Assembly: GCA_963708165.1 (NCBI GenBank)
Contig: OY970187.1
Span: 3,100,001-3,164,000 of the forward strand
Origin: Rubricoccus sp963708165
Lineage (GTDB): Bacteria; Bacteroidota; Rhodothermia; Rhodothermales; Rubricoccaceae
Direction: 5' to 3'
Length of the DNA stretch: 64,000 nucleotides
The translations under genes were made by a program, and so were the position numbers. This document shows positions 7,389-16,445 of this stretch, piece by piece. The notes beneath the pieces are model-generated. The model saw only the letters and a list, made by a program, of their open reading frames with translations. It searched no databases and was not told the DNA's origin. The number at the start of each line of letters is the position of its first letter. The first letter of the stretch is position 1.

Positions 7389-8234
7389 ATGGCTGAGGCG
7401 ACCCTGCGCAACGATTCCCAGCGCCCGCCTCGCATCGCCGTCTGGCCTGTGGCTCCGGCACTCGTGCTGGGCCGCGTTCTCACCGATGCCCTCGGCGGCG
7501 GCGAGGTCGTCGTCGTGCATCCGCACGAGGCCTCTGGCGCACTGGTCGGCGGAGACGCCGATCTGGCGCTGATCCCTACGCTCTCGGTCCTGCGTACGCC
7601 AGAGGCGTTCACGCTCGTGCCTGGCGTGGGTCTGGTCGGCGAACGGTCACCCTCGCGCACGCTCGTGCTCGCAGGAGGCCTAGGCGATATCGAGACCGTC
7701 GCTTTCGACCCCCGCTGGGGACAGGAGGCGCTTCTGGCGCAACTGCTCCTCCGCGAGCACTACGACCTCAAGCCCAGCTTTTCGCCCGTCCCCGACGGCA
7801 CGCCTCTGGCGGAGCAACTGAGTGCTCACGGTGCTGCACTCGTCTCGCCAGAGGCCGCCTCTGGCGCTGACGGTTTGGTCACGCTCGACCTTGGGCAGGA
7901 GTGGACCGACCTCACCACGCGCCCGATGGTGTGGGGACTCGTCGCCACGGCTCCCGGTGCGCTCGCGCCAGAGGAAGCACTCGCTCTCGCCGAAGCCGCC
8001 GCCGCTTCGGGCGATCCGACAGGGGAGGGCACCTACCAGCTCTCGCTGACGGGTCTGGGCTACGACGGATTGGAAGCGCTCTCCGACCACCTGTTTTACA
8101 CCGGCAGCCTGGGTGGCATCCCCGAACTCCCGTTCGCGCCCGTCACCGATGACGAGCCCGAGCCCGACGCGCTGGACACGCTCCTGGAGATCCCCGCCGC
8201 AGACGACACCTCGCCAGAGGCCCGCACGAACTAG
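7389..8234 (+). CDS. MqnA/MqnD-like menaquinone-pathway family protein
   Basis: A 281-residue protein with the periplasmic-binding-like fold of MqnA (chorismate dehydratase) and MqnD. IAVWPVAPALVLGRVL near the N-terminus, ADLALIPTLSVLRTPEAFTLVPGVGLVGE (residues about 57-85), a VAFDPRWGQEALLAQLLLREHY block and DLGQEWTDLTTRPMVWGL fit the family in that order. If it is MqnA, it makes 3-enolpyruvoyl-benzoate for futalosine-route menaquinone. No other mqn gene is in the window, and the protein is divergent with motif-derived insertions (SPEAASGADG). It starts directly after rplS. Its stop is part of TAGCCTCTGGCG. Confidence 0.6.
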   Translation: MAEATLRNDSQRPPRIAVWPVAPALVLGRVLTDALGGGEVVVVHPHEASGALVGGDADLALIPTLSVLRTPEAFTLVPGVGLVGERSPSRTLVLAGGLGDIETVAFDPRWGQEALLAQLLLREHYDLKPSFSPVPDGTPLAEQLSAHGAALVSPEAASGADGLVTLDLGQEWTDLTTRPMVWGLVATAPGALAPEEALALAEAAAASGDPTGEGTYQLSLTGLGYDGLEALSDHLFYTGSLGGIPELPFAPVTDDEPEPDALDTLLEIPAADDTSPEARTN

Positions 8235-8276
8235 CCTCTGGCGCACGCCGCCCCTCGCGCATCCCGCGCCGCCGTT

Positions 8277-8732
8277 ATGCCCGAAGGTGCCAAGACCGTC
8301 GTTTCCAACCGCCGCGCCCGCTACGAGTTTACGCTCGAAGCGCCCATCGAGGCCGGAATGGTGCTGCAGGGGAGTGAGGTGAAGTCGCTTCGCGCCGGGC
8401 AGGCGACGCTCGCCGAATCGTTCGTAGACGTCCGGCCCGAAGGCGTGGACTTGGTCGGCTGTCACATCTCGCCGTACGAGATGGCGAGCAACGAATCGTA
8501 CGTGCCGACGCGCCGCCGCCGGTTGCTGCTGGGCAAAAGCGAGATCGCCAAGCTGCGCAAGGGCGTCGAGCAGAAAGGCTACACCGTGGTGCCGCTGCAG
8601 ATCTACTTCAAGAACGGCCGCGCAAAGCTCCAGATCGCGCTCGGTAAAGGCAAGAAGATCCACGACAAGCGCAATGCCATCGCCGACCGCGAGTCGCAGC
8701 GGCGCATGGACCGCGAGATGCGCGACCGCTAG
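8277..8732 (+). CDS. smpB: SsrA (tmRNA)-binding protein SmpB
   Basis: 151 residues. SmpB binds tmRNA and enters the A site of stalled ribosomes for trans-translation. The core shows NRRARYEFTLEAPIEAGMVLQGSEVKSLR, then the block ending VPLQIYFKNGRAKLQIALGKGKK (two stretches), and the basic C-terminal tail HDKRNAIADRESQRRMDREMRDR that mimics a codon-anticodon. Full length. The motif is absent from the gene. It follows the MqnA-like gene by 42 bp. The tmRNA gene itself is not in the window. Confidence 0.96.
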   Translation: MPEGAKTVVSNRRARYEFTLEAPIEAGMVLQGSEVKSLRAGQATLAESFVDVRPEGVDLVGCHISPYEMASNESYVPTRRRRLLLGKSEIAKLRKGVEQKGYTVVPLQIYFKNGRAKLQIALGKGKKIHDKRNAIADRESQRRMDREMRDR

Positions 8733-8884
8733 GCCCCTGGCGCGAGGACCTGTCTGCCGCGCGCCGCCGCACGAACATCGTGGAGCCTCTGGCGCCAGCG
8801 GCGAGGAAGAGGCGAGTGATGCCAGAGGACGAATCGCCAGAGGCACGGTTGTCTGCGTAGCATCGGGGCACCTGCCCCGGCTCC

Positions 8885-10126
8885 ATGCGCAACCTGTTCT
8901 CCCGCTTTTTCGGCTCCGATGATGCCACGCCCGTCCCCAGCGGCGGCGGTGGTGGGCTGGCTCTCGCGCTGACCGGCGGCGGCGCGCGCGCGGCCTACCA
9001 GGCAGGTGTGCTCCGTGGTCTCGCGCGGATGTTTCCCCAGCACCGGCCGCGCATCCTCACCGGTGTCTCGGCGGGCGGTCTCAACGCGGCCTTTCTCGCC
9101 AACCGCAGCGATCTCGCCTATGGCGATGCCGTCGAGCAGCTCATTGAGATCTGGCGCAGCATCCGCGCCGAGGAAGTGTTCGACCTCGGCGGCCCCGGCG
9201 TGATGAGCAGCATCGCGCAGTTTATGCGCCCGCCAGATGAGATCGAGCCGCCCGCCAGAGGCGGCATCTTGAATACGACGCCGCTGCACGCGTTTGTCGA
9301 GCGCCACCTGGGCACCATCGGCGAGCCCATCCGCGGAATCCAGGACGCTGTAGCCTCTGGCGCGCTGCACGCGTTCGCGCTCACGACCACATCGTACACC
9401 ACCGGCCAGTCCGTCACGTGGGTACAGGGCGACGGCTTTGAGCCGTGGGACCGCCCGATGCGCCGCGCCGTGCGCACGCACATCCGCCCAGAGCACGTGC
9501 TGGCCTCGGCGTCGCTGCCGTTTTTCTTCCCGGCCGTGCAGATCGACGACCCGGTGCAGGGACCTGGCTGGTACGGCGACGGCGGCATCCGGCTGACCGC
9601 GCCGCTCTCGCCCGCGCTCCACCTCGGCGCAGACAAAGTGCTCGTCATCACGACCCGCTACGCGCGCTCCGCGCGAGAGGCCGCCGAGCGCGAGGTCGAA
9701 GCCTACCCGCCGCCGTCGCAGGTGCTGAGCGTGCTGATGAACGCCGTCTTTCTAGACGTGATCGACCGGGACGCGCAGACGTTGGAGCGCATCAACGAAC
9801 TCATCCGCGCGATTCCGCCAGACCGGCGCGAGGGCTTCAGGCCCGTTGACCTGCTCGTGATGCGCCCGTCGCAGGACATCGCAAAACTGGCCGCGGGCAT
9901 CGACCCCAAGCTGCCCCGGCGCATGGAGGTCCTCACGCGGCGCCTGGGCGCGCACGAGTCCAAGAGCCCGGACTGGCTCTCGATGTTGCTGTTCGAAGAC
10001 GAATACGTCCACCGCCTGATCGAGATCGGCGAGGCGGATGCGATGGCGCAAGAGGCCGACATCGCAGCGTTCTTCGGCGAACCCACTGCGGTGCCTCTGG
10101 CGGCCGCGCAGGTCGTCGACCCGTGA
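8885..10126 (+). CDS. Patatin-like phospholipase
   Basis: A 413-residue protein with the patatin catalytic layout: oxyanion loop GGGARAAYQAGVLRGL (about residues 32-47), nucleophile elbow GVSAGG (Ser about 62) and the DGG aspartate of the Ser-Asp dyad near residue 232 (YGDGGIRLTAPL). It is expected to hydrolyse acyl esters of membrane lipids. No signal peptide or membrane helix is clear, so it is probably cytosolic or peripheral. The C-terminal 130 residues resemble the extended domain of bacterial patatins. The stop lies one base from the convergent gene ending at 10128. Confidence 0.88.
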   Translation: MRNLFSRFFGSDDATPVPSGGGGGLALALTGGGARAAYQAGVLRGLARMFPQHRPRILTGVSAGGLNAAFLANRSDLAYGDAVEQLIEIWRSIRAEEVFDLGGPGVMSSIAQFMRPPDEIEPPARGGILNTTPLHAFVERHLGTIGEPIRGIQDAVASGALHAFALTTTSYTTGQSVTWVQGDGFEPWDRPMRRAVRTHIRPEHVLASASLPFFFPAVQIDDPVQGPGWYGDGGIRLTAPLSPALHLGADKVLVITTRYARSAREAAEREVEAYPPPSQVLSVLMNAVFLDVIDRDAQTLERINELIRAIPPDRREGFRPVDLLVMRPSQDIAKLAAGIDPKLPRRMEVLTRRLGAHESKSPDWLSMLLFEDEYVHRLIEIGEADAMAQEADIAAFFGEPTAVPLAAAQVVDP

Positions 10127-10127
10127 G

Positions 10128-10673
10128 CTACGCCGAAAGGTTCGAGCGCAGCGACGGCAGGAGGGCGTGTACATCCAGCGCCGCTAGAGGCTGACCGTCC
10201 ACCCAGATCGGCCGCCGCCACTGTTCGGCCATGGCGACGATGTGATGCGACAGGTCCACATAGGACTCGAACGAGGCGCAGATCTGCAGGCGCACGTCTT
10301 TCTCATTCTCGCGACGTGCCACCACGACGAGTCCATCGTCCGTCACCTCGATCCGCACCACCGCGCGCCAGCCGAGCGTCCTCTGGCGCCGGGACACGCT
10401 GAGTAGCGTCAGGTGCTGCGCTGAGACCGCGACTCGCCAGAGGCGGCGCTGCAAGTGACCGAGGCGCCGAACAGAGCGTGCCGCAAACACACTCAAGAGC
10501 ACGCACAAGCCCAGCGGCACCCAGGGCGTGGCGCCAAGCGACAGCGCCAGAGGCGCGCCGAGCGCAACCACGCCGAGGCAGACCGCCGCGTATCCCAGCG
10601 CGACGCGCCGCATTCGGCTCCGCGTCTTGAGAAGCGCGTGCGCATCGTCGTATGTGTGTATGCCTGAACGCAC
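10128..10673 (-). CDS. Two-helix membrane protein of unknown function
   Basis: 181 residues, unrecognised. Two hydrophobic segments (about residues 24-45 and 49-65) form a hairpin close to the N-terminus, followed by a basic, beta-rich region (TLLSVSRRQRTLGWRAVVRIEVTDDGLVVVARRENEK) that looks like a PH/YdbS-type domain, facing the cytosol if the N-terminus is inside. This is a guess from the pattern of strands. Convergent with the patatin gene with a 1-bp gap. Confidence 0.72.
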   Translation of the reverse strand: MRSGIHTYDDAHALLKTRSRMRRVALGYAAVCLGVVALGAPLALSLGATPWVPLGLCVLLSVFAARSVRRLGHLQRRLWRVAVSAQHLTLLSVSRRQRTLGWRAVVRIEVTDDGLVVVARRENEKDVRLQICASFESYVDLSHHIVAMAEQWRRPIWVDGQPLAALDVHALLPSLRSNLSA

Positions 10674-10755
10674 CTCGCGAGCCGTAGAGTGTCTGTGTGG
10701 AGTTCATGAGAACATAGGGCGGCGGTGCTCTATTGCCTCTCAGGAATTTCCTGCT

Positions 10756-11784
10756 CTATGCTTCTAGAAATTCTGCCTCTACCGCACCGATGGCTTGGGC
10801 CAGCGCATCGTCGTCCACGTCGCGGTGGAACGTCGCGCGAACCGTATGCGGGCCAAAGGCGACCGTCTGCACGCCTCTGGCGCTCAGCGCGTCGATCACG
10901 CCGCCAGAGGCTTGGGGCGTATCCACGATGACGATGTTGCTCTGCGGCGGGATCACGCGGAAGCCGCGGCGCGAGGCGAGGGCGTCGGCGAAAGCGAGTG
11001 CGCGGCGGTGGTCGGCGCGGAGCATCGCGCGGTCGTCACGCGCGTAGTCGTCGAGCGCGACGAGAGCCGCTGCCGCGAGAACGCCGGACTGGCGCATTCC
11101 GCCGCCGAAGAGCTTGCGCACACGCCGCGCATCGCGCATGGCGTGGGCGCTCCCGGCGAGAATAGAGCCGACGGGCGCGCCCAGCCCTTTCGAGAGGCAC
11201 ACGTTGACGGTGTCGAATGGCGCCGCGAGGCTCGCGATGTCGAGGTCGAGCGCGACGGCCGCGTTCCACAGCCGCGCGCCGTCGAGGTGAAGCGCGAGAC
11301 TGTGCCGCCGCGCCACCTCGGCGACAGCTTCGAGAGCCTCTGGCGCGATCACACCGCCGCCCGCCTTGTTGACGGTGTTCTCCAACCACACGAGTGCCGA
11401 CCGCGCCTCCCAGTCGTACGTGCCCTGCACGACAGCTTCGACGGCCTGGGGCGTCAGCACGCCAGAGGCGTCGCCGATGGGTCGGAGCTGCACGCCGCTG
11501 AGTGCTGCCGCGCCGCCGCCTTCGTAGTGGTACAGATGCGCGCGCTCCGGCACGATGACCTCATCGCCGGGCCGCGTGTGCAGGCGCACCGCGATCTGAT
11601 TGCCCATCACACCTGAGGGCACAAACACAGCCCGCTCCTTCCCGAGGAGTGACGCGACACGCTCCTCCAGTCGCCGTACGGTCGGGTCCTCCGCGAACAC
11701 GTCGTCGCCGACTTCCGCCTCGGCCATCGCGCGGCGCATGGTGGTGGTGGGGCGCGTGACGGTGTCGGAGCGAAGGTCGATCAT
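10756..11784 (-). CDS. Low-specificity L-threonine aldolase
   Basis: A 342-residue PLP enzyme of fold type I that splits threonine/allo-threonine into glycine and acetaldehyde. It starts IDLRSDTVTRPT, the family's conserved opening. It shows GDDVFAEDPTV, the active-site histidine region (HLYHYEGGGAAALSG), ENTVNKAGG, HLDGARLWNAAVAL with the PLP-nitrogen Asp, and the Schiff-base Lys in CLSKGLGAPVGS. Length normal. Dispersed motif copies read ASG (DASGVL, QASGGV) in loops. Confidence 0.94.
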   Translation of the reverse strand: MIDLRSDTVTRPTTTMRRAMAEAEVGDDVFAEDPTVRRLEERVASLLGKERAVFVPSGVMGNQIAVRLHTRPGDEVIVPERAHLYHYEGGGAAALSGVQLRPIGDASGVLTPQAVEAVVQGTYDWEARSALVWLENTVNKAGGGVIAPEALEAVAEVARRHSLALHLDGARLWNAAVALDLDIASLAAPFDTVNVCLSKGLGAPVGSILAGSAHAMRDARRVRKLFGGGMRQSGVLAAAALVALDDYARDDRAMLRADHRRALAFADALASRRGFRVIPPQSNIVIVDTPQASGGVIDALSARGVQTVAFGPHTVRATFHRDVDDDALAQAIGAVEAEFLEA

Positions 11785-11836
11785 GGCGTGCCTCTGGCGG
11801 GGTCTTTCGGTGGCCTCTGGCGCCAGAGGCCGTGCT

Positions 11837-12538
11837 CTACCAGCCCATCTGGCGCATCCGCGTCAAAATGCGAGAGCTCGTGCGGCCCATCTCCTGCGGC
11901 GTACGGGAGAGGGGCGCGGGCAGCACGGCCACGAGCCGTGCGGACTGCTCGCGCGTGAGCTGCGAGGCAGGCGTGTTGTAATAGTGCTGCGCGGCAGCAT
12001 CCAGGCCGAAGATGCCCGGCCCCCACTCCGCGACGTTGAGGTACAACGTGAGGATGCGGTCCTTCGGGACGATCAACTCCGCCATAAACGTCAGCGGCAC
12101 TTCGAAGCCCTTGCGGATCCACGAGCGGTGCGTGGTCAGAAAGAGGTTTTTGACGAGCTGTTGCGTGAGCGTGCTCGCCCCGCGCGGCGAGGTGCCTCTG
12201 GCGCGGGCCTGCTCTCGCGCGATGCGAATCTCCTCCATGTCAAAGCCGTGGTGCAGATAAAACCGCGCATCCTCGCTCGCCACGACGGCATGGCGCGCGT
12301 CCTCGTCTTGCCTCTCGCCAGAGACCGGCGAGTAGTCCAGCCGGTATGGCTCGCCGGCGACGGCGTGCTCGGCCAGGCGCTGAAGCTGCACGGTCGTCGT
12401 GGGCGGTGGCAGCCAGCGGTAGGCGAAGAGCAGCAACGCGCACGCCAGCAGGTAGCCGAAAACGAGGATGAAGCCCCATTTGAATGGGGCCCACAGCCAC
12501 CACCACCGGCTCCTTTCGCCAGAGGCGCGACGTGCCAT
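11837..12538 (-). CDS. mtgA: Monofunctional peptidoglycan glycosyltransferase
   Basis: A 233-residue GT51 enzyme that polymerises lipid II glycan strands. One N-terminal membrane anchor (residues about 16-42) is followed by the catalytic domain: EDARFYLHHGFDMEEI with the general-base Glu, RGASTLTQQLVKNLF, RKGFEVPLTFMAELIVPKDRI and LYLNVAEWGPGIFGL. No transpeptidase domain, as expected for MtgA. It lies 4 bp downstream of greA on the same strand. Confidence 0.94.
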   Translation of the reverse strand: MARRASGERSRWWWLWAPFKWGFILVFGYLLACALLLFAYRWLPPPTTTVQLQRLAEHAVAGEPYRLDYSPVSGERQDEDARHAVVASEDARFYLHHGFDMEEIRIAREQARARGTSPRGASTLTQQLVKNLFLTTHRSWIRKGFEVPLTFMAELIVPKDRILTLYLNVAEWGPGIFGLDAAAQHYYNTPASQLTREQSARLVAVLPAPLSRTPQEMGRTSSRILTRMRQMGW

Positions 12539-12542
12539 CGGA

Positions 12543-13016
12543 CTACCTGCTAATGCCGACGATCTCCAACTCGACGTAGCCCGCGGGCACTTTCACTCGC
12601 ACGGTATCGCCCACGGCCTTGCCCAGCAGAGCCTTGCCGATGGGGCTCTCGACGGAAATCTTCTGCTCCTTCAGGTCGGCCTCCTCGGCGGACACGAGGG
12701 TATAGATCATCTCGCGCTTGACCTTCTTGTTCTTGACCTTCACCTTCGAGAGGATGCGAGCCTTGGACGCGTCGACCGAGCTTTCGTCGACGATGCGGGC
12801 GCTCGCCATCGTTTCTTCGAGCTTGGCGATACGGGCTTCGAGATGTCCCTGCGCCTCTTTGGCGGCATCGTACTCGGCGTTCTCAGAGAGGTCACCCTGA
12901 GCGCGTGCCTCAGCGATGGCCTCCGCGATTTCGTGACGACCGGTGGTGCGCGATGTGTGGAGCTCGTTCTTGAGCCGTTCGAGCGCTTCAGCGGTGAGGT
13001 AGACAGGCTTGTTCAT
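12543..13016 (-). CDS. greA: Transcription elongation factor GreA
   Basis: 157 residues. GreA inserts its coiled coil into the RNA polymerase secondary channel to rescue backtracked complexes. The coiled coil tip GDLSENAEYDAAKEAQ holds the catalytic acidic pair (D-x3-E), and the C-terminal domain includes ISVESPIGKALLGKAVGDTVRVKVP. The ATG at 13016 gives MNKPVYLTAEALERLKNEL, the normal start. An upstream extension to 13061 would run through a terminator hairpin. The motif is absent from the gene. Confidence 0.96.
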   Translation of the reverse strand: MNKPVYLTAEALERLKNELHTSRTTGRHEIAEAIAEARAQGDLSENAEYDAAKEAQGHLEARIAKLEETMASARIVDESSVDASKARILSKVKVKNKKVKREMIYTLVSAEEADLKEQKISVESPIGKALLGKAVGDTVRVKVPAGYVELEIVGISR

Positions 13017-13047
13017 GGCCGATCCTGGGGAAGAGGCGAGATGGCAG

Positions 13048-13083
13048 AAAAAAAGGCGCATCCCGGCGCGAGGCCGGGATGCG
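13048..13083 (-). terminator. Rho-independent terminator of the NlpC/P60 gene
   Basis: On the minus strand a perfect 10-bp stem (CGCATCCCGG with CCGGGATGCG, plus-strand 13057-13066 and 13074-13083) with a 7-nt loop is followed by a run of seven T after two bases (plus-strand A at 13048-13054). It ends transcription coming from the gene at 13883-13143 just before greA. Confidence 0.88.
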
Positions 13084-13142
13084 AAGGGAGCGCAAGATAC
13101 GACCGCAGAGGCCGACTCGCGTTGGGCGCGTGGCGCCAGAGG

Positions 13143-13883
13143 CTAGTGCCGAACGGCGCGGACGGAGTCGATGGCGTCCAGAGCTGATTGCGCCCGGTCG
13201 AGGTCGCGACGGGGCGCGGGGGCCACGGGCTCGAACTCGGGTAGGATGCGCCGTGACTGCCAGTAGTAGCGGCTCCAATAGCCGCTGTCCATCGTGGAGA
13301 CGGTTACGCCGCGGCTAGACGAGGCGTGGATAAAGTCGCCGGCACCGAGGTAGACGCCTACATGGCGCACGCCGCGGCGGCGGAAGAAGACAAGGTCGCC
13401 GGGGATGAGCTCGTCTCGCGAGATGCGCTCGCCGCGGTGGACCTGCGTCGCGGTCGTGCGCGGAAGTTCGATGTCGAACGTCGCGCTGACGAGCTGCTGC
13501 ACAAAAGACGAGCAGTCGATACCGCGGCGCGTGGTGCCGCCCCATCGGTAGGGGACGCCCAACCAGCCGTTGCCCTCCGAGCGGATCGCCGAGGCAATCA
13601 TCATGTTGTGGACAGCTTTCGCGCTAGAGGCACCGCGGCGCGAACTCACGGCGATAATGGTGTCGCGTGAAGCGCGAAGAGGTTGCGAGAGCACGAGGGC
13701 GGTTTCGGTGGCGTCTGGGGTGGCAGGCGCTGCCGGAACGGCCGGTACGTGCGGTGGAGCGATAGAAAAGCCTACGAGTGCGATCGTTGCACCGAGGAAC
13801 AGCATCGCTCCCGCGGTACGGGAGCCAGAAATCATAGAGAGAACGGTGTGGTGGGCGTCGTGGAGTGCCGAAGATACTCTCAT
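13143..13883 (-). CDS. Secreted NlpC/P60 family peptidoglycan endopeptidase
   Basis: 246 residues. An N-terminal hydrophobic segment (about residues 24-42) suggests export or anchoring. The C-terminal NlpC/P60 domain has Cys124 in GIDCSSFVQQ, His174 in RHVGVYLGAGDF and His186 in FIHASSS, the Cys-His-His triad of murein DL-endopeptidases. Preceding YRWGGTTRRG is typical. The stop TAG abuts GCCTCTGGCGCCA. Followed by a clear terminator. Confidence 0.9.
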   Translation of the reverse strand: MRVSSALHDAHHTVLSMISGSRTAGAMLFLGATIALVGFSIAPPHVPAVPAAPATPDATETALVLSQPLRASRDTIIAVSSRRGASSAKAVHNMMIASAIRSEGNGWLGVPYRWGGTTRRGIDCSSFVQQLVSATFDIELPRTTATQVHRGERISRDELIPGDLVFFRRRGVRHVGVYLGAGDFIHASSSRGVTVSTMDSGYWSRYYWQSRRILPEFEPVAPAPRRDLDRAQSALDAIDSVRAVRH

Positions 13884-14062
13884 CTTGAGCCTGCTAAAAA
13901 TTGATCGTGGAAAGCGCGCGTCAAGCCCATCGCAATGCGTTGAGAAGGTTGAGGTTGCACATGCAAAGCGCAGTCCGGCCTCTGGCGGGAACTCCTTGAG
14001 TTTCGGCGAATCCCTCTAGGTCTTAAGATGTTTTCCCTCTTCTTCCTGTCCCACTCCGAGAC

Positions 14063-14344
14063 ATGACACTGTTCGACCGCCTACTCCTCGCAGGCTCTGC
14101 CTTTGGCGCAGGACTCGCATTCGGCCTTCTCCTTGCGCCAGAGGCCGGTCACCAGACGCGTGGCCGCATCGCCTCTGGCGCGCGCGATGCCACACACGCA
14201 GCGCAGGAAAAAAGCCGAAACCTGGCCGCGCCTGTGGCCGAGCGCGCCCGCGAGACCGCCAGCGCTCTCGCCGAACGGCACCTGCCTCTGGCCGACGACT
14301 GGGACGTGATGGACGCGCAGACGATCAAGGACGCGCTCCGCTAA
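14063..14344 (+). CDS. Small YtxH-like membrane-anchored protein
   Basis: A 93-residue protein with one hydrophobic Gly/Ala-rich segment at residues 7-24 (LAGSAFGAGLAFGLLLAPEAG), followed by a charged helical Ala/Arg stretch. The APEAGHQTRGRI step after the membrane segment is the YtxH-type pattern (usually APxSGxxTR). The function of this family is poorly known, and general stress is suggested by relatives. The family's Pro-Glu-Ala overlaps a copy of the dispersed motif here. Confidence 0.75.
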   Translation: MTLFDRLLLAGSAFGAGLAFGLLLAPEAGHQTRGRIASGARDATHAAQEKSRNLAAPVAERARETASALAERHLPLADDWDVMDAQTIKDALR

Positions 14345-14473
14345 CTCACTGCGCCAGAGGCCTCTGGCGAGGCTGTGCGCGCTCGCTGTGTGAGGCGCGA
14401 GGGGAGAGGCGCGCGAACGGAAACGAACCGCGCCGCTTCGCGTCTTCTGAGGCGAACCATCCCTTTACGCGAT

Positions 14474-14992
14474 ATGCCATACCCCGAGCCGCTCGTCCGC
14501 CCCATGCGGGAAGAACTCACCCGCCTCGGCGTCACCGAACTGACGACCGCCGACGAGGTGGACCGTGCGATGCAGGCTGCCGAAGACGGCACGATGCTCG
14601 CCATCGTCAACTCCGTCTGTGGTTGTGCTGCTGCCAACGCGCGCCCCGCCGTGGCGATGGTGCGCAATCTGGAAGCCCGCCCCGACCGCGCTGTGACCGT
14701 TTTCGCAGGTCAGGATCTGGAGGCAACCGCACGTCTGCGCGAGCACCTCGCGGGCATCCCGCCGTCGAGCCCGTTTATGGCGCTGCTCAAAGACGGCGAC
14801 CCCGTGTTCGTGCTGGAGCGCCGGCACATCGAAGGCCGCTCTGCGAGTGCCATCGCGAGTGATCTCGCACAGGCGTTCGAGACCTTCTGCGGCCCCGACG
14901 CACCCGAGGCCTCTGGCGAGATTATGACGCCGGACACGCCCGAGGCGAAAGCGCCCGAGGGCGTGCCGTCGACGTTCCGCTCGATTCTCTAG
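14474..14992 (+). CDS. BrxA/BrxB-family bacilliredoxin
   Basis: A 172-residue thioredoxin-fold protein with the CGC active site (Cys49-Gly50-Cys51 in VNSVCGCAAANARP), as in YphP/YqiW bacilliredoxins that remove bacillithiol from proteins. It starts MPYPEPLVRPMREELTRLGV, the family start. SSPFMALLKDGDPVFVLERRHIEGR matches the rest of the fold. The last 30 residues are an acidic Pro-rich tail holding PEASGE from the dispersed motif. Confidence 0.92.
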   Translation: MPYPEPLVRPMREELTRLGVTELTTADEVDRAMQAAEDGTMLAIVNSVCGCAAANARPAVAMVRNLEARPDRAVTVFAGQDLEATARLREHLAGIPPSSPFMALLKDGDPVFVLERRHIEGRSASAIASDLAQAFETFCGPDAPEASGEIMTPDTPEAKAPEGVPSTFRSIL

Positions 14993-15005
14993 CAGACCGC
15001 TTCGG

Positions 15006-16445
15006 CTACTGCTTGTGTTTCGCCTCTGGCGCGCTGTCGCCAGAGGCGTTTTCATGCCGTAGCGTGAGGGCGGCGTAGGCGAGCCCGCCCGCGACGGCGA
15101 GCGCGAGGGTTGGCAGCGGAGCATCGAGCGCGAACGCGACGAGCGCAGGCGCGATGCACACCGCGGCACGCACCGCAGGCCGGCGCGCCGCCCGCCAGAG
15201 GCCTCTGGCGCCGACGCCCGCCACGCCCATCGCGAGCACGAGTTGGACTGTGCGCCCCACCGCGCCGCCGAGCCCGAGTGACAGAAGCGCAGCCTCTGGC
15301 GTGCCGAGCGCGGCGCCTGCGAGAAGCCCCGCGATGACGCCAGAGGCGACCGCCGCGCCCGCGATGAGCTCACGATCCTGCCGCTCCGTCGCGTCGAAGG
15401 CGCGCGTGAGGGGAGGGACCACGACCGAGAGCGCGAGCCACGGCGCCAGAAGCCGCACAAACTCACCTGCATCGCGCCACGGCTCGCCGAACACGAAGGC
15501 GAAGACCTCGGGACCCACGAGGGCGAGCGCTGCCACGGGATAGAGCACGAGCGCCAGCAGCCGCCCCAGCGTACGCTCCGCCAGAGGCGCGAAAGAGTGG
15601 TCGCGTTGAGCCTCGGCGCCGTGGACGCCGAACACCTGCCCTACGGCGTCGCCCAGAAACGCCAGGGGCACCAGGACGGCGGCGGCCGCCAGTCCGAACT
15701 GGCCGACGACGGCCGGGCCGAACATCGCGCCCAGCGCCAGAGGCGGAAGCCGTGTGCCCGCTTGCGCGAGTGCCGTAGCGGGCAGGCCCAGGCGCGGAAA
15801 GCGCGCGTAACGCCGCGCGACCTCCGCCAGGGCCTCTGGCGTGACGCCCACAAACACGCGCGCGCGCAGAGCGGTGCCCATGAGAACGAGCGCAAATGCG
15901 ATGGCACCCGCCACGCTTCCGAACACGAGCCCCGCGGCTCCACTGTCGGGCGCCAGAAGCTGCACCGCGACCGTCGCGAGGCTCTGGAGCGCGATCGCGC
16001 CTGAGACCAGCCGGAAGCGGTGCCCTCGCGCGAGCCACGCCTGCGCTCCGTTGCCCCATGCATACAGCAGAGCCACCAGCGGGACGAGCGGCAGCAGCGG
16101 CGCCAGAGGCGGGCTTCCAACCGCCGCCGCGATGCGCTCGCGCGGGCTCAGTGCCAGCACTGCTAGGCCGCAGATGGCGAGGGCCACCGCACTGCACAGT
16201 GCTAGAAGCGAGCGCGCCCGGTCCTCGCGCTCGGGCAGTACGATCGCGTCCTCGTAGCTCAGCGTCGCCAGAAGCCCGACCAATGCGCTCAGCGCCACGA
16301 ACATGCCCAGCACGCCGAAGGCCTCTGGCGTGTACAGCCGGGAGAGAACCGGCCGCGCGGCGAACACGGCGATCTGCGCCGCCACGCCGCCCGCGGCGAG
16401 CGTCAGGACCGACCGCGCGAAGCGCCCCGCGCGTGGCGGGGTCAC
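15006..16445 (-). CDS. Polysaccharide/lipid flippase (MATE/Wzx superfamily)
   Basis: 479 residues with about 12-14 hydrophobic segments over the whole length, beginning LTLAAGGVAAQIAVFAARPVLSRLYTPEAFG. The RLYTPEAFGVLGMF pattern after helix 1 is typical of O-antigen/teichoic-acid flippases (Wzx, polysaccharide biosynthesis proteins). It should move lipid-linked sugars across the inner membrane. The GTG start overlaps the upstream stop (16442-16445). The cytoplasmic tail ends in motif-derived ENASGDSAPEA. Confidence 0.85.
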   Translation of the reverse strand: MTPPRAGRFARSVLTLAAGGVAAQIAVFAARPVLSRLYTPEAFGVLGMFVALSALVGLLATLSYEDAIVLPEREDRARSLLALCSAVALAICGLAVLALSPRERIAAAVGSPPLAPLLPLVPLVALLYAWGNGAQAWLARGHRFRLVSGAIALQSLATVAVQLLAPDSGAAGLVFGSVAGAIAFALVLMGTALRARVFVGVTPEALAEVARRYARFPRLGLPATALAQAGTRLPPLALGAMFGPAVVGQFGLAAAAVLVPLAFLGDAVGQVFGVHGAEAQRDHSFAPLAERTLGRLLALVLYPVAALALVGPEVFAFVFGEPWRDAGEFVRLLAPWLALSVVVPPLTRAFDATERQDRELIAGAAVASGVIAGLLAGAALGTPEAALLSLGLGGAVGRTVQLVLAMGVAGVGARGLWRAARRPAVRAAVCIAPALVAFALDAPLPTLALAVAGGLAYAALTLRHENASGDSAPEAKHKQ